From a virus, in the IMG/VR virus record IMGVR_UViG_3300020410_000059, positions 1 through 24,404 of that record: DNA of 24,404 nt, one strand, 5' to 3'. Shown here one piece after another: positions 6,288 through 13,525 of the stretch (within the stretch, counting starts at the first letter, position 1; each line of letters starts with the position of its first letter). Under the pieces are notes generated by a model, which saw only the letters and a program-made list of their open reading frames with translations, was not told the DNA's origin and did no database searches. Both the position numbers and the translations under genes were made by a program.

Positions 6288-7320
6288 TTAAAAATGTTGT
6301 TATCCAAGCATATCCTATTAACCATGCACATAATCCACCAAGTACTTTGTAATACTTTCTTATAGGTGTACCAAAGTATTGCTGTCCTATCATTAAACAC
6401 TTGTGTGCAGGTGACAGTAAATATCCTGAGTATTCTGTTGCCAAGAACCATACAAGATATTGAGGACCAAATATTATTACAAGTGCTGAGGTCATTCCTG
6501 CGTATTTTCCAGATGACCCCATAATCCATGCTGCTATTGTAGCAACTATTGATACTGGTATAATCATAGTTGGATTTGCTGCTGATAGATATGCCATTAC
6601 AGGTGCTTTGATGAGTCCTACCACACCACCAAGTGCTAATACTATCGTTGCAATGATAGCAAACTTTCCATCAAGAAACTGACCCCAGTTCCAATCCTTA
6701 CAAATATAAGCATAATAACAACACATTACTGCGAACCAAGGGAAGAAAAATATTGCTCCTGCTTTTCCTACACATAATAAGAACCATATCGTTGCTATAA
6801 ATGGTGCCCAACCTCTTAATGCTCTCTGCCAATTAAAGTCTTGTATTCCATCCATGTTAGGTAATACACTTCGGGGATCCACCTTACTAAAAATATACCA
6901 CCACGTGTACGTCAAACATATTACAAGTGGTATGAATGTATATGATAGCATCTGTCCATAAGTTATACCCAATGCTGCCATAGGTAATATGATAGTCTTT
7001 TCTAATGGACTCCACCAGTAGTAGTGATGAGTTGATAGGTAATCAATGATCCCAAAGTTGGATCTCTTTTTCTTATCAGGTGGTGCTATAGCATCTAATA
7101 ATGGTGCTGATAATGCAACTCTACCTGGTATTGGTAGCACTCCACCAAAGATGGATGTAATTGCTATCATGATACGATTATCTTTTACATATCTCTTTGC
7201 TAACGAATAAACATCATTGAGTACATGATACTTACGAATATATCCTCCCAGTATCATGATACCAAAGATATAACCCATGTAGAGTTCTTTCTGTAAGATT
7301 GATGCTAATATTTCAAACAT
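6283..7320 (-). CDS. DUF401-like multi-span membrane protein (345 aa)
   Basis: A hydrophobic inner-membrane protein with about eight to ten predicted spans. Two stretches look diagnostic of the DUF401 family of uncharacterised transporter-like proteins: GGVLPIPGRVALSAPLLD (59-76), a proline-rich loop near the N terminus, and SPAHKCLMIGQQYF (303-316) near the C terminus, where family members carry SPxHLCxxLTxxYF. A loop with STHHYYWWSPLEKTI (96-110) also fits. The family's substrate is unknown; remote similarity to anion or organic-acid transporters is often suggested. The start overlaps the 3' end of the oxygenase gene by 8 bp, implying coupled translation. A transporter of this kind is unusual in a phage structural region. 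The membrane call is firm; the family call is from memory of motifs. Confidence 0.72.
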   Translation of the reverse strand: MFEILASILQKELYMGYIFGIMILGGYIRKYHVLNDVYSLAKRYVKDNRIMIAITSIFGGVLPIPGRVALSAPLLDAIAPPDKKKRSNFGIIDYLSTHHYYWWSPLEKTIILPMAALGITYGQMLSYTFIPLVICLTYTWWYIFSKVDPRSVLPNMDGIQDFNWQRALRGWAPFIATIWFLLCVGKAGAIFFFPWFAVMCCYYAYICKDWNWGQFLDGKFAIIATIVLALGGVVGLIKAPVMAYLSAANPTMIIPVSIVATIAAWIMGSSGKYAGMTSALVIIFGPQYLVWFLATEYSGYLLSPAHKCLMIGQQYFGTPIRKYYKVLGGLCAWLIGYAWITTFLI

Positions 7321-7822
7321 AATTTAAGTTAAGAACTAAACGGTATTCTGAGTCAGTTGTAGTTGTACCTGTGTGCATCATTTGATTAGGGAATGTTACC
7401 ATCCTATTTGCAACTGATTCAACTTTTGTACCATCCTCAAACCTAGTGTATCCATTGTTGGTATTCAAATATAAAATGGATGTTTTCATATGATCTCTGA
7501 TCTTATGAGTTTCTGTGTCAGTGACATCTATATGTAATCCATGTTCTATTATTTTACCTTGATTAGGCATTATATTTGCCTTGATCTTAAAAATAGCAAT
7601 GGGTTGCAATCTCTGAAATATAGGTTGCAACATTGAAATTTGATCTCCTAGAGGGGAATATCTCTCATAAAAAAAGTGTATGAACTGCATGTTAAACATG
7701 TCATTCTGTTCATTATCATTAACAACTTTAGAGGTGTACCAAGGAAAATCCCATCTTAAAAATCCACTGTGTAGTTGCTCAAACTCTTTGAGAGATAAGA
7801 AATTGTCTTGAATGTCAATCAT
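7313..7822 (-). CDS. 2OG-Fe(II) oxygenase, third subtype (169 aa)
   Basis: A compact dioxygenase domain. GLHIDVTD (95-102) gives the HxD pair H97/D99, then strands TSILYLNTNNGYTRFEDG (114-131), a distal histidine in TFPNQMMHTG (H150), and R161 in YRLVLNLNYV for 2-oxoglutarate. The HxD (not HxH) and the YLNTNNGYTRFEDG strand place it nearer the prolyl-4-hydroxylase-like group than the two oxygenases at 2300-4111. It overlaps the 572-aa gene by ATGA and the DUF401-like gene by 8 bp. Its partners, a U32-like/methyltransferase fusion and a transporter, suggest that it hydroxylates a small molecule, RNA or protein in the same pathway. Confidence 0.82.
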   Translation of the reverse strand: MIDIQDNFLSLKEFEQLHSGFLRWDFPWYTSKVVNDNEQNDMFNMQFIHFFYERYSPLGDQISMLQPIFQRLQPIAIFKIKANIMPNQGKIIEHGLHIDVTDTETHKIRDHMKTSILYLNTNNGYTRFEDGTKVESVANRMVTFPNQMMHTGTTTTDSEYRLVLNLNYV

Positions 7823-9537
7823 TTTTCAATTACCAAGATATGTAGTCCGTTCCACCAACTCTTATCATCCTCTGCTACCTCTGTCCTGAGTGTCTTTTCA
7901 AAGACCACTTCTTTATCCTCTTGAAACTTCTTAGCATTGTCCACTACACCATTGAAGTTAGCATCATCTATGACTAAAATGTAATTATCTTTTGCCTGTT
8001 CATGTAAGTGTTCTAAGTTTGCAACCATATTATCACCCACTTCACCATCATAAAAGATAACGTCAGGTCTATATTCTTTATTAGGTAACCATTGTAATAC
8101 AGGTTTGACACAAAATCCTACTGAGGTATCAAGATTCATCCATTTGTCTGCGTTCTTGACCATTTCATCTACTGGATTCTCTACATCAAATTTATTTCCT
8201 AAATCTTTTTTCTTTGGTTTAACAACACCATCACTATAATCATCTATAGCATATGCGTTGACAGCACTATTCTTAAATAATGCTGCAAATAATGTGCTAC
8301 CCATGTAGCAACCAACGTCAGCATATACTGTTCCACGTTCTGAACATAGATTATTTAATAGGTGTCTGACTTTATTAGATGATAATCCTAAAACATCATA
8401 TCCCTCTGGATTAAACCTAGAATTGTTGTCCGTTGCTGCGTCAATCGCTCGGATCACACGATCCACATAAGGATTCATAGTACGTTTCTCCTTCTTCAGT
8501 ACAGATTCTACCACAGATTCACAATAGTTGCAATCCCAACAATCAAATCTGCAACTTTTAATTTTATTTCGCCATATATTTATAGGTGCATCTTTGATCT
8601 TCACATCAGTTAGATACCTATCAAATTCTGGATATAATATATCTTTACCTTCATCCCAACGTCTTATTAAGTCTAGTGACTCTACAAGTCTGGTTGCTGA
8701 CTCTCTACCATGTAACTTAAATACATCTATGACATCTAAAAACTCCTCCCAATCCTCTCTCCAAGGCGGTAGGTTTGCTTCTTTTAATGAAAATGCAGGA
8801 TCGTAGTGATCCCAACGTGAACAAGATACTCTACTAATATCACTATCAAAATACTGAGGGTCACTATCTTTTCTTGTACTATTATAATGATAATGTTCTG
8901 GCATAATCGGGCATCCACCCCAACAATGCTCGTTAGCAAGTAATGATAGCATTACTGGATTACCTTTCTCTGCACAATATTCTTTTGCTTCCTTGATTCT
9001 ATCTAAGAGTGGTCTGTCTCTCATGACATCACGATCAAGATTAATATAATAAAAACCTGCACTAGCAAGTGATACTATTTCATTAGGTTTTGATACCTCT
9101 CTGAGTATAGTATTCTTAATCTTTAATTCTGGATATTCTTTCTGTATCTGTCCTGTCATTACCCATGATGTATGGGGAATGGTTGCAGTTCTTACACCAT
9201 TATCATATAAAAATTTAAAGTTGGTGATAAATTCCTCAAGATTTTTTTGATCTGGTTTCACCCATATATTATTAAATGTCGCTGATAATGGTAGTCCTGT
9301 CTTGTCTCTGATATAAAATGCGTTCTTTATCGCTGCCTGTGCATCACCTGTACCACGAAATACATCACCCATTGCATCTTGCATGAATGGTGGCATCCTC
9401 GTAGTAAAATATAAATCGTATATTAAATGCTTATGTTCGTTTAGAAATGGTATTATCTTACCATCAATATAATCAGGTTCAATCTTCGGGTTTATCGGAA
9501 GGGAGAATAGATCTTCCTGTGACATTGTTGTGTGCAT
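7819..9537 (-). CDS. Peptidase-U32-like Fe-S protein fused to a SAM methyltransferase (572 aa)
   Basis: Two domains are visible. Residues about 30-340 look like a TIM barrel of the U32 family: VRTATIPHTSW and AGFYYINLDRD strands lead to NEHCWGGCPIMPEHYHYN (202-219), close to the NEGCxxxCPxRxxH signature. More cysteines follow at C239 and in a C329-x3-C333-x2-C336-x2-C339 cluster, enough for an iron-sulfur centre. Residues about 375-572 are a class I methyltransferase: motif I at 405-414 (YADVGCYMGS), acidic residues at 432-433, FYDGEVGD (495-502) and VIDDANFNG (522-530), like the O-methyltransferase group of TylF and TrmR. Known U32 proteins (TrhP, RlhA, UbiU/V) perform hydroxylation, and TrmR methylates the product of TrhP. 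The substrate here is unknown. It overlaps the 301-aa gene by 59 bp; M5 is an alternative start. Confidence 0.75.
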   Translation of the reverse strand: MHTTMSQEDLFSLPINPKIEPDYIDGKIIPFLNEHKHLIYDLYFTTRMPPFMQDAMGDVFRGTGDAQAAIKNAFYIRDKTGLPLSATFNNIWVKPDQKNLEEFITNFKFLYDNGVRTATIPHTSWVMTGQIQKEYPELKIKNTILREVSKPNEIVSLASAGFYYINLDRDVMRDRPLLDRIKEAKEYCAEKGNPVMLSLLANEHCWGGCPIMPEHYHYNSTRKDSDPQYFDSDISRVSCSRWDHYDPAFSLKEANLPPWREDWEEFLDVIDVFKLHGRESATRLVESLDLIRRWDEGKDILYPEFDRYLTDVKIKDAPINIWRNKIKSCRFDCWDCNYCESVVESVLKKEKRTMNPYVDRVIRAIDAATDNNSRFNPEGYDVLGLSSNKVRHLLNNLCSERGTVYADVGCYMGSTLFAALFKNSAVNAYAIDDYSDGVVKPKKKDLGNKFDVENPVDEMVKNADKWMNLDTSVGFCVKPVLQWLPNKEYRPDVIFYDGEVGDNMVANLEHLHEQAKDNYILVIDDANFNGVVDNAKKFQEDKEVVFEKTLRTEVAEDDKSWWNGLHILVIEK

Positions 9538-10384
9538 AATCAGTTAAAATACCAGTTGTATCAAACATTTGAGGTTTTTCATCACCCATGAGATGTTCGA
9601 CCTTTTTCTCTGCTGCTTCTTTTATCTTACCTATGTTGATATTCATAGCAGTAGAATATGTTAATGCAAGATCAGTAACTGCTGCCTGATCTTCTGGTGA
9701 CATCATTAACATACTATCAAGATTACCTGCCTGTAGTCTACCAGTTGTTAGCAAATCAAGAGCAGATTGCTTTGCCATCCTTGCAATCCAATACTTATGC
9801 TCTTCTCTCTCCTCAATCTCTTTATTTAATACTGTCTCTTTTAGTTCTTCAAAATCATAATCATCATCAGGTTTCTTTCCTAACTTTTCTTTAATAATTC
9901 TGAGTAAACCATCTATCTCTTCTTTAGATTGACGCATTTTATTATCCCACACCTGTAGGTCAATGATGAGTAATTCTAACTCAAATCCTTTATCTGTTTT
10001 ATAAAATTTATTTTCTTCTTCTGCCATTTCTGACTTTGTACGTTCAATATCATTCAACGTACGTTTATATTGTATAGTTACCTTTTGAAGAGCATTGAGA
10101 CGAGTCTGTATTTCCATAACGACTTGTCTCATTTGTCGCCAAGGGGTGACTTGTGAGTTTACTACAAAATATTTGTTTTGATATTCCGTCTGCCCGAAAA
10201 ACTGTGAGTCTGTCCAATCAATTAAATTCTTATCAAATTCACTCAAGTCCCAACCTTCCTTGAGGTCTCTCATATCTGATAGGGTCTTTTCAAATGGAAT
10301 AGAAACTTTTGGTTTCCTATGTCCCTTAGAACTGGATTCCGTATTTAATTGCTTCTTTTCTGCTGATGAGTCCTGTTGTGTCAT
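9479..10384 (-). CDS. Coiled-coil phage protein of unknown function (301 aa)
   Basis: I do not recognise this protein. It starts with a polar, Ser/Lys-rich segment, then a compact region (WDLSEFDKNLIDWTDSQFFG), and from about residue 80 to 205 a strongly charged heptad-like helix (coiled coil). A region of Met/Leu/Ala follows (LQAGNLDSMLMMSPEDQAAV) and the C terminus is polar. It has no signal or membrane segment. The ATG at 10384 follows GGAAGG and lies inside the 251-aa gene (59-bp overlap). A place directly after the fibre array and the 251-aa protein suggests a fibre-assembly or virion role. Confidence 0.72.
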   Translation of the reverse strand: MTQQDSSAEKKQLNTESSSKGHRKPKVSIPFEKTLSDMRDLKEGWDLSEFDKNLIDWTDSQFFGQTEYQNKYFVVNSQVTPWRQMRQVVMEIQTRLNALQKVTIQYKRTLNDIERTKSEMAEEENKFYKTDKGFELELLIIDLQVWDNKMRQSKEEIDGLLRIIKEKLGKKPDDDYDFEELKETVLNKEIEEREEHKYWIARMAKQSALDLLTTGRLQAGNLDSMLMMSPEDQAAVTDLALTYSTAMNINIGKIKEAAEKKVEHLMGDEKPQMFDTTGILTDYAHNNVTGRSILPSDKPED

Positions 10385-11081
10385 CCTGTGTGCACCTTCC
10401 GTAATCTAAACATTGTTCACTTGTCATTGACTCTCCAAAGTAATCTTCTAAGAAAACTACAACGTCCATCACATTTGCAGATGATTTTAGTTTGGTAATC
10501 AATGTCTGTTCTTGAACTGCAAGGTCATAGACTTTAGTTTTCCATGCTTCTTGCTTCTCAATCACTATAGCAGCAAAGTCTGCGGTTGTCAATCCTCTAA
10601 CCTCTGCTAATCTATGTATCAGTTTTGTCTCAAAGGAATTATCAGCAATATATGCGGTTGCCTCACATAATTGATCTACCCATGTTTCTCTTTCTAAGAA
10701 ACCCCATGAGTCATATAATGTTGAATACCTTTCTTCAAATATCTCTTGAATCTTTAATGTTATCACCCCTATCATAAAAGGTTTGACATACTTAGCACCA
10801 AGTGTAGAGTCTATTGCTACCTTTTCTTTTACTTGATTTGAGTCTCCATCAAGAGAATACTCAGATTTCATTGATCGAGTCTCACCCCATAGAGTTCTAC
10901 CATATGTTGCTGTATCATGATCAAATCTTAGATAATGCACATGTGGTGGTATGTATTGAAACTGCTCATCATCAAGTTCATAGTATTCCAAAGCAAGGTT
11001 CTCACCAACCTTTGTACCTACAGTTGCGATATGAGGATATTTCTCTTCGTCAATGACGATTATGTCAGGTTTCGTTGCCAT
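10326..11081 (-). CDS. Probable fibre-assembly or fibre-associated protein (251 aa)
   Basis: The gene begins at a TAATG junction with the 463-aa fibre. The N-terminal third is beta-rich (DIIVIDEEKYPHIATVG, PHVHYLRFDHDTATYGR) and the centre is helical (FEERYSTLYDSWGFLERETW, then LIHRLAEVRGLTTADFAAIV). The latter is reminiscent of the DUF4376-type tail-fibre assembly domain, in which an R-x-x-x-x-x-G helix pair is common. Two cysteines near the C terminus (EQCLDYGRC) are notable. Position directly behind a run of fibres fits a chaperone or assembly factor. I consider the assembly role likely but unproven; a structural role is the alternative. Confidence 0.65.
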   Translation of the reverse strand: MATKPDIIVIDEEKYPHIATVGTKVGENLALEYYELDDEQFQYIPPHVHYLRFDHDTATYGRTLWGETRSMKSEYSLDGDSNQVKEKVAIDSTLGAKYVKPFMIGVITLKIQEIFEERYSTLYDSWGFLERETWVDQLCEATAYIADNSFETKLIHRLAEVRGLTTADFAAIVIEKQEAWKTKVYDLAVQEQTLITKLKSSANVMDVVVFLEDYFGESMTSEQCLDYGRCTQDDTTGLISRKEAIKYGIQF

Positions 11082-12472
11082 TAGTAATTAGGAATAGTTG
11101 TACCATAATTGTACCTTACAGTACCATCTGTCTCAGTACCAGATATTGCACTCGCTGATGAGCAGTGTGCTGAACTCATACCAGAGTGACCTGTAGGTGG
11201 TGATGATCCACCAAGATTATTGTATGAGTCGGTTGCATAGTTCACCTTAAAGGTGTTATTGTTCTGGGAACCATTGTAATTACCTAAACAATATCCCTTC
11301 CTCATACCCATTTCAAAGTTTTCTTCACCCATGTTACCAAAATTTAGACCTCTAACCTGTATGCCTGTAGTATCATCACACTTCTGATTACCATTCTGGT
11401 TGTTATTACCAGTTCCAACATACATATGTCCGATCATAGTAGGAAGTATTTTCTTCCAACCATTTCCGCCAGGTCCGTGGTTCCATGATGTCCACGATTC
11501 GTTTGCCCATCTAAATCCTGATCTACTATTATCTCTCTTCCACCATCCCATCATTCTACCATGTCCTCCCCATGTTGGGTCAGCACCACCATCATTTTGG
11601 TTTGGTGGGAATCCAGAAGTTCTCATGACTTCAGTTTTTAAGTTAAATACGTCAGTTCTTGAGTTACCACCACCATGTAAGTATGAATATCCTCCTGCAA
11701 ATACATGATCTTGGAACGAACCCATAGAACCTCTGTTCACTGTCATATCCCATGCAGATTGATGAGTTATTCCTGCTTCGTTTACCATACTAAAACCAGA
11801 GGTATATGTTGATGATCCTCTGTATGTGTTCTCCATTGAGTGATAGAAGTGTCTTCTATCATTCCATGATCCAGACATATATGAACCTGATCTGTCTAGT
11901 GTATCTCCTAAGTTTGTTGATGTATCAGTAGCATGAACTGTTCTATTAACGTTTCTCCAAGGTGAACCTGATCTATATCCTCCTCCAACATATCCATGAG
12001 TCCAAATTCTTGCCATTGACCAGTCTGTATCTGTACCATCTAGTGACCAATATGATGATGTACCATCAGATTTAAGTGAAGCATTGACTGAATAATCATC
12101 ACTATATCTACTTGTACTCTGTGCAGGTATTCCACCTGACCCTGCAATAGGTCCCCATTCTACAGCATTTGTTGAAGAATTAAGTGCATACCCTTCAAAG
12201 GTTCGGTCGGTACTATTATAGCGGAACATCCCTTCTACTGCTGATCCTGGTCTATCTGCAGTAGATCCTTTCGGAACTATCATACTGTCAGTAGTTGCAA
12301 AATCTATTGATACTCTTGGTGAAGTTGTACCAACACCAACTCTATTATTAACCGAATCAATATAGAAAGTTCCTGAGTCAAAGTTAAAGTTGCCATTAGA
12401 CGCTAGTTGGAACTCAGCAGTACTACCGCCTCCACTTAGAGATACAACTTTATCAACGTTTAATTGCGACAT
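11081..12472 (-). CDS. Tail fibre, Trp/Gly/Asn-rich C-terminal domain (463 aa)
   Basis: The start MSQLNVDKVVSLSGGGSTAE is nearly the same leader as the 469-aa fibre. A short beta repeat (FYIDSVNNRVGVGTTSPRVS, 37-56) resembles intramolecular-chaperone and fibre-shaft segments. The shared module follows at 66-110 (VPKGSTADRPGSAVEGMFRY...VEWGPIAG). Residues 120-463 are rich in Trp, Gly, Asn, His and Ser (WTHGYVGGGYRSGSPW, MMGWWKRDNSRSGFRW) and look like a receptor-binding tip; I cannot name the fold. It has the strongest local signals in the array: a GATAAATA late box at 12497-12504 and AGGAG 13 nt before the ATG. Confidence 0.82.
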   Translation of the reverse strand: MSQLNVDKVVSLSGGGSTAEFQLASNGNFNFDSGTFYIDSVNNRVGVGTTSPRVSIDFATTDSMIVPKGSTADRPGSAVEGMFRYNSTDRTFEGYALNSSTNAVEWGPIAGSGGIPAQSTSRYSDDYSVNASLKSDGTSSYWSLDGTDTDWSMARIWTHGYVGGGYRSGSPWRNVNRTVHATDTSTNLGDTLDRSGSYMSGSWNDRRHFYHSMENTYRGSSTYTSGFSMVNEAGITHQSAWDMTVNRGSMGSFQDHVFAGGYSYLHGGGNSRTDVFNLKTEVMRTSGFPPNQNDGGADPTWGGHGRMMGWWKRDNSRSGFRWANESWTSWNHGPGGNGWKKILPTMIGHMYVGTGNNNQNGNQKCDDTTGIQVRGLNFGNMGEENFEMGMRKGYCLGNYNGSQNNNTFKVNYATDSYNNLGGSSPPTGHSGMSSAHCSSASAISGTETDGTVRYNYGTTIPNY

Positions 12473-12496
12473 TTTTTAGAATTTACTCCTTCGTAT

Positions 12497-12504
12497 TATT
12501 TATC
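12497..12504 (-). promoter_or_regulatory. T4-type late promoter (GATAAATA)
   Basis: GATAAATA on the minus strand overlaps the stop of the 340-aa gene and ends 24 bp before the ATG at 12472, with AGGAG between. It is a one-base variant of the T4 late box TATAAATA. Confidence 0.6.
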
Positions 12505-13525
12505 AGATAGCGAATGTATCTTTATAGTAATTATATATTGTGATCTGCTCTGCAGTGCTGATATGCCTACCATAGACCATAAAGACAGGGAATGAACCAC
12601 AATTCTGTGATGAATCATGAGGATTTCTTGTACCACTACCCCATGCACCTATGTGATGGAATCCTCTATTGAATCTACTATTACTACTATTAATAGTAGC
12701 TCTTGCAGATGTCTCATCATTAAAGTGACACTGATAGTTTGGAGAATACTGTCCAGACTCATATGAAGATAATCTCCATGTGTACATGTTAAATTTACTA
12801 TCCCAGTTATTGAACTGATCAATATCATATCCAGTATCATTAAATCCTGTAGAATCATTATCATACATACCAAGATTTCTTGTACCAGACTGTACAATAA
12901 TATGGTGGTCACTATTTCGTGATCTCAATGGTGTTCTCCATTGACTGTTATCAGTTCTCCATTTTAAGAAGAATATAACAGTCAGATGAGGATAGTAAGG
13001 TGAATCTGTGTAATTACCCTGTGAAACTAATTTAGCACAACCAGAACCATTGACAGAAAAATCCATATACTTAACTATCTGTCCATTGATAGACTCTTGA
13101 CCATATCTATCAGTAGGTATGGCACAATGGAAGTTATTTCCACTTATATCATACCAGTAGTTTGCATCCTGATCTGTTGAGTTAGGCATCAGTGATCTTG
13201 GATTATTTGCATCCAACCACATTACTAAGTTCTTTCTAACTATATCAGCACTACTTGTACTACTTGCACCTGCTGCGGATGCCATTAAGTTAATCCAGTC
13301 AGTACCATTATATCCTTCTACAGTTTCAAGTGTGCTATTATAACGTATTTGACCTGCTACTGGTGACGTAGGTCTTTGTGCTGTAGTTCCTACTGGTAAC
13401 ACCAGTCCAGAATCTATATCAGCAGTATATGAACCATTGATTAATAAATTTGCACTAGAAGGCATCTGAATCTCAAAGTTGTGATCCGAATTACCAATTA
13501 ATCTGTTTACTTTTACTGTACTCAT
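12503..13525 (-). CDS. Tail fibre with LamG/concanavalin-type C-terminal domain (340 aa)
   Basis: Leader MSTVKVNRLIGNSDHNF, then the shared module LPVGTTAQRPTSPVAGQIRY (43-62) and ETVEGYNGTDWINL (67-80). From residue 97 onward the protein looks like a laminin-G/concanavalin jelly-roll: LVMWLDANNPRSLMP and YWYDISGNNFH are typical opening strands, and VYGRHISTAEQITIYNYY is the usual closing element of such domains in phage and bacterial surface proteins. It would bind a surface glycan on the host. It overlaps the gene before by ATGA. The LamG call is based on these two ends; the middle is divergent. Confidence 0.82.
   Translation of the reverse strand: MSTVKVNRLIGNSDHNFEIQMPSSANLLINGSYTADIDSGLVLPVGTTAQRPTSPVAGQIRYNSTLETVEGYNGTDWINLMASAAGASSTSSADIVRKNLVMWLDANNPRSLMPNSTDQDANYWYDISGNNFHCAIPTDRYGQESINGQIVKYMDFSVNGSGCAKLVSQGNYTDSPYYPHLTVIFFLKWRTDNSQWRTPLRSRNSDHHIIVQSGTRNLGMYDNDSTGFNDTGYDIDQFNNWDSKFNMYTWRLSSYESGQYSPNYQCHFNDETSARATINSSNSRFNRGFHHIGAWGSGTRNPHDSSQNCGSFPVFMVYGRHISTAEQITIYNYYKDTFAI

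Noticed and set aside
6260-6529. 89-aa minus-strand frame inside the DUF401-like gene
   Set aside because: It is entirely out of frame with a clear membrane protein, and its sequence has no domain-like composition.
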